This document shows, in pieces, positions 23,921-31,992 of a DNA stretch of 64,000 bases (positions are counted from its first letter, which is position 1; the number at the start of each line of letters is the position of its first letter). The notes below the pieces were generated by a model. It saw nothing but the letters and a program-made list of their open reading frames with translations. It searched no databases and was not told the DNA's origin. Origin of the DNA: Streptomyces sp. ASQP_92 (GTDB lineage Bacteria > Actinomycetota > Actinomycetes > Streptomycetales > Streptomycetaceae); NCBI RefSeq assembly GCF_025399895.1, contig NZ_JAODUA010000013.1, forward strand, positions 62,001-126,000, in the 5' to 3' direction. The position numbers and the translations under genes are program-made.

Positions 23921-24010
23921 GTCAACGAGCCTATGGCACACCACTGACAACGCGGCCCGGCCTGCGCGAACGCGGGCCGGGCCGGGAGGGAAGGAGGCGG
24001 GGGGGGCGGG

Positions 24011-24649
24011 TCAGCTCGTCCAGAAGTCCCACCAGCGGGTCAGGATCAGCATGCCGATGATCCCGACGTGCAGCACCGGCAGCACCCAGGTGAACTCGGA
24101 CAGCAGGTTCTTGGCCCAGCGCGGCGCGGGCAGCAGCCCCTTGCGGAGGTTGAACGACGTCACGTACCAGAACATGAAGATGGTGGCGACCCACGCCAGG
24201 CAGCACCACAGGCACAGCGAGTTGATCCGGTACAGCGACTCGAACTGGAGCCAGCTCACGAAGCCGACGCCGAACAGCGTGCCCGCGTTGAACGTCAGCC
24301 AGTACCAGCGGCGGAAGCGGGCACCCGCCAGGATGCTCATGCCGACGCAGACCACCATGCCGTAGGCGACCAGACCCAGCATCGGGTTGGGGAAGCCGAA
24401 GGCCGCCGCCTGGTCGCTCTTCATGATGTTGCCGCAGGACACCACGGGGTTGAGGCTGCACCCCGGCACGAAGTTCGGGTTCTCCAGCAGCTTGAACTTG
24501 TCGAGCGTGATGACCCAGGCCGCCACCAGCCCGGCCACGCCGGTGATGACGAGCAGCCAGGCGAAGGCGCGGCTGCCGCCGATCGCTCCCTTGCCGCTCA
24601 CCTCGCGGTGGCCGGAGTCGGAGGAGACGTCGTCAAGTGTTGTGGTCAT
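24011..24649 (-). CDS. Vitamin K epoxide reductase (VKOR) family membrane protein
   Basis: 212 residues with about five hydrophobic segments. The active-site CLWC lies in NSLCLWCCLAW, and a second cysteine pair is in the loop GCSLNPVVSCGNIM, the standard VKOR quartet. In actinobacteria VKOR homologues re-oxidise DsbA-like proteins using menaquinone and so support disulfide formation outside the membrane. No DsbA partner lies nearby. It diverges from the ABC operon at 24798. Confidence 0.9.
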   Translation of the reverse strand: MTTTLDDVSSDSGHREVSGKGAIGGSRAFAWLLVITGVAGLVAAWVITLDKFKLLENPNFVPGCSLNPVVSCGNIMKSDQAAAFGFPNPMLGLVAYGMVVCVGMSILAGARFRRWYWLTFNAGTLFGVGFVSWLQFESLYRINSLCLWCCLAWVATIFMFWYVTSFNLRKGLLPAPRWAKNLLSEFTWVLPVLHVGIIGMLILTRWWDFWTS

Positions 24650-24721
24650 AGCTCCGGTCCGTCATCCCGTCTAGGTGATCGCCTGTGCTGCCGCCGCCTC
24701 ATTCTGCCGCACGGGGAGCAC

Positions 24722-24741
24722 TGTCCACCGTTCGATGGACA
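24722..24741 (+). promoter_or_regulatory. Inverted repeat followed by an unused Shine-Dalgarno upstream of the ABC operon
   Basis: TGTCCA (24722-24727) and TGGACA (24736-24741) are perfect arms around 8 nt. AAGGAGG follows at 24743-24749, but no start codon lies within the usual distance, and the ABC gene begins 49 nt later. It may be an operator or the remains of a leader. The function is not clear. Confidence 0.4.
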
Positions 24742-24797
24742 TAAGGAGGTACGCACGGGGGGCCCTGAACCGCGGGCTCCGCGCGAGGCTCTTTGCC

Positions 24798-25667
24798 ATG
24801 ACAGCACTGGCGGTTGATGTACGCGGCCTTCGCAAGCAGTACGGCGAGGTCAGCGCGGTCGACGGACTGGACCTCGGGATCCGGCACGGAGAGGTCTTCG
24901 GCATCCTCGGCCCGAACGGGGCCGGCAAGAGCACCACCGTGGAGATCCTCCAGGGGCACCGCGACCGGGACGGCGGCGAGGTGACCGTCCTCGGGGCCGA
25001 CCCGGCGACCGCGGGGCGCGCCTGGCGCTCCCGGGTGGGCATCGTGTGGCAGGACGAGTCGGCGCCCGCCGAACTCACGGTCCGCGAGACCGTGCACCAC
25101 TTCGCCCGCTACTACCCGAGGCCGCGCGACCCCGAGGAGGTCATCGCGCTGGTCGGCCTCGAAGCCAAGGCCTCGGCCCGGGTCAAGGGGCTCTCGGGCG
25201 GGCAGCGGCGGCGCCTGGACGTGGCGCTCGGCGTGATCGGCGGTCCCGAGCTGCTGCTCCTGGACGAGCCGACGACCGGCTTCGACCCGGCGGCCCGCCG
25301 CCAGTTCTGGGAGCTGATCCGGCGGCTCGCGGCGGAGGGCACCACCATCGTGCTGACCACGCACTACCTGGAGGAGGCGGAGGCACTGGCCGACCGGCTC
25401 GCGGTGATCGCGGGCGGCCGGGTCGTCGCCGAGGGCGAGCCCGCCGCGCTGCGCCAGAGCCTCGGCACCGGCGCCACCGTCGAGTGGACCGATTCCGGCG
25501 GTGTCCCGCGCAGCGTGCGCACCGAGACGCCGACCCGCACCGTCGCCGAGCTGATGCACCGCTTCGACGGCGAGATACCCGGCCTCAAGATCGGCCGCCC
25601 CACCCTCGAGGACGTCTATCTGCGGCTCACCGGCCAGCTGGACCCGCAGCAGGAGGAAGCACGATGA
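24798..25667 (+). CDS. ABC transporter ATP-binding protein (drug-exporter type)
   Basis: 289 residues. Walker A GPNGAGKST near residue 41, signature LSGGQRRRLDVAL near 138, Walker B LLLLDEPTTGFDP near 158, and the switch histidine in TTHYLEEAEAL. The C-terminal tail matches the DrrA/CcmA-like exporters (LEDVYLRLTGQ). ATG 24798 is used because homologues begin MTALAVDVRGLRK-like; the frame above it runs through the leader. The stop overlaps the permease start as ATGA. It forms the exporter of a four-gene unit with its own two-component system. Confidence 0.92.
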   Translation: MTALAVDVRGLRKQYGEVSAVDGLDLGIRHGEVFGILGPNGAGKSTTVEILQGHRDRDGGEVTVLGADPATAGRAWRSRVGIVWQDESAPAELTVRETVHHFARYYPRPRDPEEVIALVGLEAKASARVKGLSGGQRRRLDVALGVIGGPELLLLDEPTTGFDPAARRQFWELIRRLAAEGTTIVLTTHYLEEAEALADRLAVIAGGRVVAEGEPAALRQSLGTGATVEWTDSGGVPRSVRTETPTRTVAELMHRFDGEIPGLKIGRPTLEDVYLRLTGQLDPQQEEAR

Positions 25668-26509
25668 CCACCGCCGACACCCTCGCCCCCGCCCGCACCG
25701 GCGAACCCGAACTGCCCGGCGTCTGGTCCCTGGGACTGCGGCGCGGCGCCCTGGAGATCCGGCAGTTCGTCCGCCAGCGGGACCAGGTGATCTTCACCTT
25801 CGCCTTCCCGGTCGTCTTCCTCGCCCTGTTCGCCTCGATCTTCAGCGGCCGGGTCGAGAACGCCGGGATCACCGCCTCCCAGCTCTACGCCGCCGGAATG
25901 ATCGCAGCGGGGATCATGTCGGTCAGCTTCCAGTCGCTCGGCATCTCCATCGCCATCGAACGGGACGAGAAGGTGCTGCGCCGGCTGCGCGGCACACCGA
26001 TGCCACCGGCCGCGTACTTCCTCGGCAAGGTCTGGCTCGTGCTGGCCACCGGTGTCGCCGAGACGGCCGTGCTGCTCCTGTTCGGCTCCACCCTGTTCGA
26101 TCTGGACCTGCCGAGCACGGCGGCCAAGTGGTTCGACTTCTCCTGGATCTTCGTTCTGGGCATCACCGGCTGCGCCCTGCTCGGGATCGCGATCAGCAGT
26201 CTGCCCAGGTCGGGCAAGAGCGCGAGCTCGGTGGTCGTGCTGCCGTTCCTGGTCCTCCAGTTCATCTCCGGCGTCTACATTCCGGTGGGCACCGTGCCCG
26301 ACTGGCTGCTGAACATCAGCGCGTTCTTCCCGCTGAAGTGGATGTGTCAGGGCTTTCGCGGGGTGTTCCTGCCGGAGTCCGCCTCGGTGCTCGAACAGGC
26401 GGGGAGCTGGGAGTTCGGACGGATCGCGCTGGTGCTCGGCGCCTGGTGCATCGGAGGATTGGCGCTGTGTCTGATGACCTTCAGGTGGAAGAGCCGTCGC
26501 GACGGCTGA
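25664..26509 (+). CDS. ABC-2 type transporter permease
   Basis: 281 residues with six predicted membrane segments (IFTFAFPVVFLALFASIF, FVLGITGCALLGIAI, VVVLPFLVLQFISGVYIPVG among them), the ABC-2 pattern. It pairs with the preceding ATPase as a half-size exporter. The substrate is unknown; antibiotics, peptides or lipids are all possible for this class. The start overlaps the ATPase stop, and the last 25 bp overlap the kinase gene. Confidence 0.9.
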   Translation: MTTADTLAPARTGEPELPGVWSLGLRRGALEIRQFVRQRDQVIFTFAFPVVFLALFASIFSGRVENAGITASQLYAAGMIAAGIMSVSFQSLGISIAIERDEKVLRRLRGTPMPPAAYFLGKVWLVLATGVAETAVLLLFGSTLFDLDLPSTAAKWFDFSWIFVLGITGCALLGIAISSLPRSGKSASSVVVLPFLVLQFISGVYIPVGTVPDWLLNISAFFPLKWMCQGFRGVFLPESASVLEQAGSWEFGRIALVLGAWCIGGLALCLMTFRWKSRRDG

Positions 26510-27726
26510 CGGAGTTCGCGGCCGCGGCGGGAGCGCGCGACACCCATGTGTGGGACCGCTCGTTCCTGCCGTGGGACGCCTACTTCGCGGTGGTGTGGCT
26601 GGCCACGGCGGTCTTCGTGCTCGGCGCCGACCTCCCCTCGCTGCCGTACCGGATCACCGCGGTGGCGCTGATGTCGCTGCTGATCCCGTGGTACCTGCGG
26701 GCCGGGCGGCCCGCCATGCTCAGCGACGGGGCCGACGAGCGGCAGTCCCTGCGCTACGTCGTGGCCTCGGTGGTGATCTTCCTGCCGCCCGCCTTCCTGG
26801 TCGGCGAGACCCGGCTGATCACCTTCGCGCTCGCACCGCCCTGCTTCATGCTGCTGCCGCTGCGCAGGGCGATGGTCACCATGGCGGTCGTGAACGTGGT
26901 GCCCGTGGCGGGCTGGGCGCTGATCTGGCGGCCCGGGTCCCAGGTGGTCTTCTTCAACTCGGTCTTCGCGGTGGCCACCCTCGCCTTCTCCGGGTTCTTC
27001 GGGGCCTGGGTCATCCGGATCATCGAGCAGAGCAAGGAACGGGCTTCCCTGATCGGCGAGTTGGAGCACAGCCGGGAGGAGGTGGCCCGGCTCTCCGCGG
27101 AGCGCGGCGCGCTCACCGAGCGGGAGCGGATGTCGAGGGAGATCCACGACACCCTCGCACAGGGCTTCACCAGCGTGCTGATGCTGGTGCAGGCCGTCCA
27201 GTCGGAACTGGACCACGATGTTCCGCTGGCCCGCCGCCATCTCGACCTCATGGAGTCCACCGCCCGCCAGAACCTCGCGGAGGCCCGGGCCCTGGTCGCC
27301 GGGGGCGCCCCCGCCGACCTGGACGGCGGTTCCCTGCCCGACGCGGTACGCCGCCTGACCGCCCGGCACGAGTCGCCCGCCGTCCTCGAAGTGACGGGCG
27401 CCGTAAGGGAGTTGCCCGCCCCGCTCGAAGTGGTCGCGCTGCGCTCCTGCCAGGAGGCGCTCTCCAACGCCCGCAAGCACGCGGGCCCCGGGGCGCCGGT
27501 GCGGCTCTCGCTCGCATACGGTGAGGCCGAGTTGACCGTGTCCATACGGGACGAGGGCGACGGCTTCGACCTCTCGGCGCCGCGTGCCGGCTACGGCCTG
27601 GCCGGGCTGCGGGCGCGGGCCGCCGAGGTGGGCGGCACCGCCGAGGTCCGCAGCGCGCCGGGCGAGGGCACCACGGTCGGCGTCCACCTGCCCGTCCCCG
27701 CCCCGCCCCCGAGGAGCCCTTCGTGA
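26485..27726 (+). CDS. Two-component sensor histidine kinase (NarL/LiaS-type)
   Basis: 413 residues. Six hydrophobic segments lie in about residues 30-180, then a coiled linker, then HisKA_3 with the phospho-acceptor His near 221 in MSREIHDTLAQGFTS, and an HATPase domain (EALSNARKHA ... GYGLAGLRARA). The GTG at 26485 lies inside the permease gene, and there is no room for a later start that keeps the first membrane helix. The input signal is probably sensed within the membrane, since no extracellular domain is seen. Coupled to the response regulator by overlapping stop/start. Confidence 0.88.
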   Translation: MEEPSRRLTEFAAAAGARDTHVWDRSFLPWDAYFAVVWLATAVFVLGADLPSLPYRITAVALMSLLIPWYLRAGRPAMLSDGADERQSLRYVVASVVIFLPPAFLVGETRLITFALAPPCFMLLPLRRAMVTMAVVNVVPVAGWALIWRPGSQVVFFNSVFAVATLAFSGFFGAWVIRIIEQSKERASLIGELEHSREEVARLSAERGALTERERMSREIHDTLAQGFTSVLMLVQAVQSELDHDVPLARRHLDLMESTARQNLAEARALVAGGAPADLDGGSLPDAVRRLTARHESPAVLEVTGAVRELPAPLEVVALRSCQEALSNARKHAGPGAPVRLSLAYGEAELTVSIRDEGDGFDLSAPRAGYGLAGLRARAAEVGGTAEVRSAPGEGTTVGVHLPVPAPPPRSPS

Positions 27727-28343
27727 TCCGCATCCTGCTCGCCGACGACCATCCGGTGGTACGGGAGGGCCTGCGCGGGATGCTCGCGGCCGAGCCCGAC
27801 CTGGAGGTGGTGGCCGACGCCGCCAACGGCCCGCAGGCCGAGGCCCTGTGCGCCGAACTGAGGCCGGACATCGTGCTGATGGACCTGCGGATGCCGGGCG
27901 GCGACGGGGTGGAGTCGATCGGGCGCCTCACCGCGTCGGGGCTTCCGTGCCGGGTGATCGTCCTGACGACGTACGAAACGGACCGGGACATTCTGCGGGC
28001 CGTCGAGGCGGGGGCGGCCGGCTATCTGCTCAAGGACCTGGCCCGGGGCGAGCTGGCCCAGGCGGTGCGGGCGGCCGCGCGGGGCGAGACGGTCCTCGCG
28101 CCCTCGGTCGCGGCCCGCCTCGTCGACCAGCTCCGCGCCCGCCCGGAGCGGCCCCGGCTCTCCGACCGCGAGGTGGCGGTGCTGCGGCTGGTGGCCGAGG
28201 GGTGCACGAATGCCGAGATCGGCCGGCGGTTGTTCGTCGCGGAGTCGACGGTGAAGACCCATGTGGTGCGGATCTTCGGCAAGTTGGGGGTGGACGACCG
28301 CACGGCGGCGGTGACGCGAGCGATGTCCCTGGACCTGCTGTAA
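27723..28343 (+). CDS. Response regulator, NarL/LuxR family
   Basis: 206 residues. The receiver domain has acidic residues DD at 8-9, phospho-acceptor Asp54 in IVLMDLRMPG, and Lys104 in YLLKDL. The C-terminal LuxR-type helix-turn-helix includes LSDREVAVLRLVAEG and NAEIGRRLFVAESTVKTHV. GTG 27723 overlaps the kinase stop. As the last gene of the ATPase-permease-kinase-regulator unit, it most likely controls that unit; the inverted repeat at 24722 is a candidate target. Confidence 0.93.
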   Translation: MIRILLADDHPVVREGLRGMLAAEPDLEVVADAANGPQAEALCAELRPDIVLMDLRMPGGDGVESIGRLTASGLPCRVIVLTTYETDRDILRAVEAGAAGYLLKDLARGELAQAVRAAARGETVLAPSVAARLVDQLRARPERPRLSDREVAVLRLVAEGCTNAEIGRRLFVAESTVKTHVVRIFGKLGVDDRTAAVTRAMSLDLL

Positions 28344-28500
28344 CCCCGGCCCACCCAGGCAGGGGCTCCGCCCCCCGCACCCCCGCATCGCTCCTCAAGG
28401 GCGCTCGTCCTCAAACGCCGGACGGGCTGAAGGTGCCCGGCACCGGCAGGGGCTCCGCCCCCGCACCCCCGTTCGCCCCTGAACGGCGCTCGTCCTCAAA

Positions 28501-28535
28501 CTCCCCCAAGGCCTTAAGGGCCAGGGGGACCCCCA
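28501..28535. repeat. Palindromic element inserted in another repeat
   Basis: The element starts CTCCCCCAAGGCC and ends GGCCAGGGGGACCCCCA, giving arms that fold into a hairpin with a TTAAG loop. It replaces the CGCCG in the middle of a CAAACGCCGGACGGGCTGA repeat, leaving TCCTCAAA on one side and GACGGGCTGA on the other. A second element with the same CTCCCCCA...GGGGGACCCCCA ends lies at 38761-38790. Confidence 0.7.
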
Positions 28536-28857
28536 TGACGGGCTGAGGTGTCCCCCACTGGCCGGCACCGAGTAGCCAGGGGCGCGAGGAACAGCGCGAA
28601 ACGCGACCACGACCCGCAGCCCGAAGGGCCTTGAGGGGCGCGGGGAACTGCGCGAAAAGCGACCACGGCCCGCACACGGCCGCGGGTTCAGGGGCGCGGG
28701 GAACTGCGCGACCAGCCACCTGCGGCCCGAGGCCGAAAACGGGTTTCCAGGGGCGCGAGGAACTGCGCGAAAAGCGACCACGGCCCGCACACGAACAGCG
28801 TCCCCGAGGCACCGCGCGGGCGGGCCCGCAACCCGGGGGCGGGCGATGGCCCGGGGC

Positions 28858-28889
28858 GGGGGTGGCCCACCCTCGGGACGGCCACCCCC
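28858..28889 (-). terminator. Terminator after hisS
   Basis: GGGGGTGGCC (28858-28867) pairs with GGCCACCCCC (28880-28889), with a 12-nt loop, 10 bp beyond the hisS stop. Confidence 0.7.
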
Positions 28890-28898
28890 GGCCCACCG

Positions 28899-30161
28899 TC
28901 AGGCCAGACGCTCCCGGACCGCGTCCACGATCGCGTCCAGCGCCACCGGCCCCTGCTCCCCCGACTCCATGTCCTTGAGCTGGACCACACCCTCCGCGAG
29001 GTCACGCTCGCCCGCGACCAGGGTGAAGCGCGCACCCGAGCGGTTCGCGTTCTTCATCGCGCCCTTCAGGCCCTTGCCCCCGAACGCGAAGTCCGCCGCG
29101 ATGCCGGCCCGGCGCAGCTCCATCACCTTGGTGAAGAGCACGCGCCGCGCCTCCTCGCCGAGCGGAACCGCGAACACGCTGGTCGTGGAGGGCAGTTCGA
29201 GAGTGACGCCCTCGGCCTCCAGCGCCAGGACCGTACGGTCGACGCCCAGCGCCCAGCCCACCGACGGCAGCGCGGGGCCGCCGATCATCTCGGACAGGCC
29301 GTCGTAGCGGCCGCCACCGCCCACCGCGGACTGCGAGCCCAGACCGTCGTGGACGAACTCGAACGTCGTGCGCGTGTAGTAGTCCAGGCCGCGCACGAGC
29401 CGCCCGTCGTCCTCGAAGGCCACGCCCTGCGCGGTGAGCAGGTCGCGCACCTCCTCGTGGTACGCCTTGCAGGCGTCGCACAGGTAGTCGCGCAGGAGCG
29501 GGGCCCCGGCGAGCTGCTTCTGGACCGCCTCCCGCTTGTCGTCGAGCACCCGCAAGGGGTTGATCTCGGCCCGCCGCAGGGTGTCCTCGTCGAGGTCGAG
29601 CCCGCGCAGGAAGTCCTGGAGCGCGGCACGGTAGACCGGGCGGCACTCCTTGTCGCCGAGCGAGTTCAGCAGGATGCGGAAGTTCCGCAGACCGAGCGAG
29701 CGGTACGCGTCGTTGGCCAGGACGATCAGCTCGGCGTCCAGCGCCGGGTCCTCCGCGCCGATCGCCTCGGCACCCACCTGCGAGAAGTGCCTGTACCGGC
29801 CCTTCTGCGGGCGCTCGTAGCGGTAGTACGAGCCGGAGTACCAGAGCTTGACGGGGAGGTTGCCCGCCTTGTGGAGGTTGGCCTCCAGGGCCGCGCGCAG
29901 CACGGAGGCGGTGCCCTCGGGGCGCAGCGCGAGCCTGTCGCCGCCCTTGGTCTCGAAGGCGTACATCTCCTTCGTGACGATGTCGGTGGACTCGCCGACC
30001 CCGCGCGCGAAGAGCTCGACGTTCTCGAAGCCCGGAGTCTCGATGTAGCCGTAGCCCGACCGCTTCAGCGGCGCCGCGATGGCCTCGCGCACGGCGAGGA
30101 AGCGGGCCGAATCCGGCGGGATCAGGTCGTAGGTGCCCTTGGGGGCCTGGAAGGTACTCAT
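28899..30161 (-). CDS. hisS: Histidyl-tRNA synthetase
   Basis: 420 residues of a class II synthetase. Motif 2 lies in YRYERPQKGRYRHF-type sequence near residues 112-126, LVRGLDYYTRTTFEF and GGGGRYDGL are the histidine-binding motifs, and the C-terminal anticodon-binding domain is complete. The ATG at 30161 (MSTFQAPKGTYDLIPP) is chosen on family start. It lies 14 bp after the metallo-hydrolase gene, so the two are likely co-transcribed. Confidence 0.96.
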   Translation of the reverse strand: MSTFQAPKGTYDLIPPDSARFLAVREAIAAPLKRSGYGYIETPGFENVELFARGVGESTDIVTKEMYAFETKGGDRLALRPEGTASVLRAALEANLHKAGNLPVKLWYSGSYYRYERPQKGRYRHFSQVGAEAIGAEDPALDAELIVLANDAYRSLGLRNFRILLNSLGDKECRPVYRAALQDFLRGLDLDEDTLRRAEINPLRVLDDKREAVQKQLAGAPLLRDYLCDACKAYHEEVRDLLTAQGVAFEDDGRLVRGLDYYTRTTFEFVHDGLGSQSAVGGGGRYDGLSEMIGGPALPSVGWALGVDRTVLALEAEGVTLELPSTTSVFAVPLGEEARRVLFTKVMELRRAGIAADFAFGGKGLKGAMKNANRSGARFTLVAGERDLAEGVVQLKDMESGEQGPVALDAIVDAVRERLA

Positions 30162-30175
30162 GGAAAGGCTTCTCG

Positions 30176-30886
30176 TCACATTCCTCGTCGGGGAGAGGCG
30201 GTCTGCTCTCCCTGGCCCGCGGCCACCTGCCGCAGATACGGGTTGGTGGCGCGCTCCTGGCCGATGGTGGTCTGGGAGCCGTGGCCGGACAGCACCACGG
30301 TCGAGTCGTCGAGCGGCAGGCACACACGGCCCAGCGACTCGAGGAGCTCGGCGTGGCTGCCGCCGGGCAGGTCGGTGCGTCCGACGGAGCCGGCGAAGAG
30401 CAGGTCGCCCGAGAACAGGATCGGAGGAATGTCCTCCGCCTCGGGCAGCCCGAACGTCACCGACCCCCTGGTATGGCCGGGCGCGTGCGACACGGTCAGC
30501 TCCATCCCGGCCAGCGCCAGCTTGGCGCCGTCGGTCAGCTCCTTGACGTCGTCCGGCTCCCCCACCGTCAGATCGCCCATCAGCTGCGCGCCGAAGGCGC
30601 GGCCGAGGGCCTTCTCCGGGTCGCTCATCATGTAGCGGTCCTCGGGGTGGATCCAGGCGGGTACGTCGTGGGCTCCGCAGACCGGGACGACCGAGGCGCA
30701 GTGGTCGATGTGGCCGTGGGTGAGGACGACGGCGACGGGCTTGAGCCGATGCTTCTTCAGCGTTTCCTCGACGCCCTGGGCGGCCTGGTGGCCGGGGTCG
30801 ATGATCACGCATTCCTCGCCTGCGGCGGGGGCGACCAGGTAGCAGTTGGTCCCCCAGGCCCCGGCGGGGAACCCGGCAATCAGCAC
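30176..30886 (-). CDS. Metallo-beta-lactamase-fold hydrolase (glyoxalase II-like)
   Basis: 236 residues. THGHIDH near residues 56-62 is the HxHxDH zinc motif, with further ligands in HAPGHTRGS, LFSGDLLF and LSGHGSQT. The family includes hydroxyacylglutathione hydrolases and related thioesterases; actinobacteria use mycothiol, so the true substrate is uncertain. GTG 30886 is preceded by GAGGA. It stands in front of hisS. Confidence 0.88.
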   Translation of the reverse strand: MLIAGFPAGAWGTNCYLVAPAAGEECVIIDPGHQAAQGVEETLKKHRLKPVAVVLTHGHIDHCASVVPVCGAHDVPAWIHPEDRYMMSDPEKALGRAFGAQLMGDLTVGEPDDVKELTDGAKLALAGMELTVSHAPGHTRGSVTFGLPEAEDIPPILFSGDLLFAGSVGRTDLPGGSHAELLESLGRVCLPLDDSTVVLSGHGSQTTIGQERATNPYLRQVAAGQGEQTASPRRGM

Positions 30887-31038
30887 GATCGTCCTCGATT
30901 TCTTGCGCAGCGGGTGATGACGGCTGTTCAGAGCCTACCGGCGCCGCTCCGGTCACAGCGAACCCATATACGGTACGGGTCACAGTCAGCTCGCAGGCAC
31001 ATACCAGCACCCCTCGAGCCCGTACAAGGAGACGACCG

Positions 31039-31788
31039 GTGGTCAGCAGCGAACAGCGTCGGCGCCAGCTCGCGCGCGAGAAGTTCGAGCGGCAGCAGCA
31101 GCGCCGGGAGGCGGCCCGGCGCAAGGCCAGGCGCCGCAACACGATCATCGCGACCACCCTCGCGGTGGTCGTGGCGGCGGGCGGGGTGGCGTTCGCGACG
31201 GGCGCCTTCTCCGGCGACGGCAAGAAGTCGGACAGCGCCGACCCCTCGGCCGAGCCGAAGATGACGGTGGACGCGAAGGCCAAGTACGACATGGCCCTCA
31301 AGACCAACGCCGGTGACATCAAGATCACGATGGACGCCGCGAAGACGCCGCACACCGTGAACTCGTTCAAGTACCTCGCCGACAAGGGGTACTTCGACAA
31401 CACCAAGTGCCACCGGCTCACCACGCAGAACATCTATGTGCTCCAGTGCGGCGACCCCAAGGGCACCGGTTCGGGCGGCCCCGGCTACACGATCCCGGAC
31501 GAGGACCTGACCGGGCTCGGCAAGGCGGGCGCGGACGGCACGGTGACCTATCGGGCCGGCACCGTCGCGATGGCCAATACCGGCCAGGCGCACACCGGCG
31601 GCAGCCAGTTCTTCCTCGTCTACAAGGACACCAAGCTGCCGCCCAGCTACACGCCGTTCGGCACGATGGACGCGGCCGGCCTCAAGGCGGTGCAGGACGT
31701 CGCCAAGGAGGGCGTCGAGGGCGGTTCGACGGACGGGGCGCCCAAGAAGGCCGTCACCATCCAGAAGGCCGCCGTCACCAAGGAGTGA
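31039..31788 (+). CDS. Membrane-anchored cyclophilin-type peptidyl-prolyl isomerase
   Basis: 249 residues. A strongly basic, glutamine-rich start (residues 1-33) precedes one membrane helix (NTIIATTLAVVVAAGGVAFA), a short linker, and a cyclophilin domain. Signature sequences include KYLADKGYFDNTKCHRL, GGPGYTIPDE and ANTGQAHTGGSQFFLVY. The usual FHRVIPGFMIQGGD is here CHRLTTQNIYVLQCGD, a variant known in actinobacterial extracytoplasmic cyclophilins. GTG 31039 has AAGGAG 7 nt upstream. It probably folds exported proteins. Confidence 0.9.
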   Translation: MVSSEQRRRQLAREKFERQQQRREAARRKARRRNTIIATTLAVVVAAGGVAFATGAFSGDGKKSDSADPSAEPKMTVDAKAKYDMALKTNAGDIKITMDAAKTPHTVNSFKYLADKGYFDNTKCHRLTTQNIYVLQCGDPKGTGSGGPGYTIPDEDLTGLGKAGADGTVTYRAGTVAMANTGQAHTGGSQFFLVYKDTKLPPSYTPFGTMDAAGLKAVQDVAKEGVEGGSTDGAPKKAVTIQKAAVTKE

Positions 31789-31867
31789 CGCCGCCGGACG
31801 CCCGGCACCGAGCGTGAGGCGCTGAATTCGGCCGCGCTGAGTGCGGACAGCCGGGCGGCCGGTCGCC

Positions 31868-31976
31868 TAGATTGGCGTTGTGCAGCGCGGGCTCGAACCG
31901 CGCTGTGGAGGGCGGGCGAGGCCCGCCGGGAAACTGTGGACGATGCCCCGGGGGACGAACCCCCCGCGCAGGCATC
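31868..31976 (+). promoter_or_regulatory. Promoter and three-hairpin structured leader of the DUF349 gene
   Basis: TAGATT (31868-31873) fits a -10 element. Three hairpins follow in series. The first is CAGCGCGG/CCGCGCTG (31883-31890/31898-31905). The second is GGCGGGC/GCCCGCC (31911-31917/31921-31927). The third is a two-tier stem, GATGCC/GGCATC (31942-31947/31971-31976) enclosing CGGGGG/CCCCCG. It ends 4 nt before GGAGGAGG. Nothing in the fold matches a riboswitch that I can name. It could be a 5' regulatory RNA or only a stable leader. Confidence 0.5.
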
Positions 31977-31992
31977 ATGTGGAGGAGGCGCT

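Larger units (their letters stand above)
28344..28898. repeat. Repeat-filled intergenic region 2
   Basis: No gene is supported in these 555 bp. They contain a hairpin GGGGCTCCGCCCC near 28362, one intact copy of the CAAACGCCGGACGGGCTGA element (28408-28430), a second copy broken by a palindrome (28501-28535), and four tandem copies of the GGCGCGGGGAACTGCGCGA element starting near 28579, 28635, 28691 and 28750 (period 56-59 bp). The tandem copies are followed by variable GACCACGGCCCGCACACG-type tails. Short frames through here are repeat artefacts. Confidence 0.8.

Noticed and set aside
24675..24797. An N-terminally extended ABC ATPase starting at 24675 or 24735
   Set aside because: The added residues have no similarity to the family, and the stretch contains an inverted repeat and leader-like sequence. 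The ATG at 24798 gives the normal protein start.
28395..28896. Minus-strand frames of 130-160 codons between the response regulator gene and hisS
   Set aside because: They are made of the dispersed repeat elements. No Shine-Dalgarno, and the protein sequence simply mirrors the repeats.
30176..31433. hisS extended upstream in frame to 31433
   Set aside because: The extension crosses the metallo-hydrolase gene and the cyclophilin gene in the wrong frame. The family start is at 30161.
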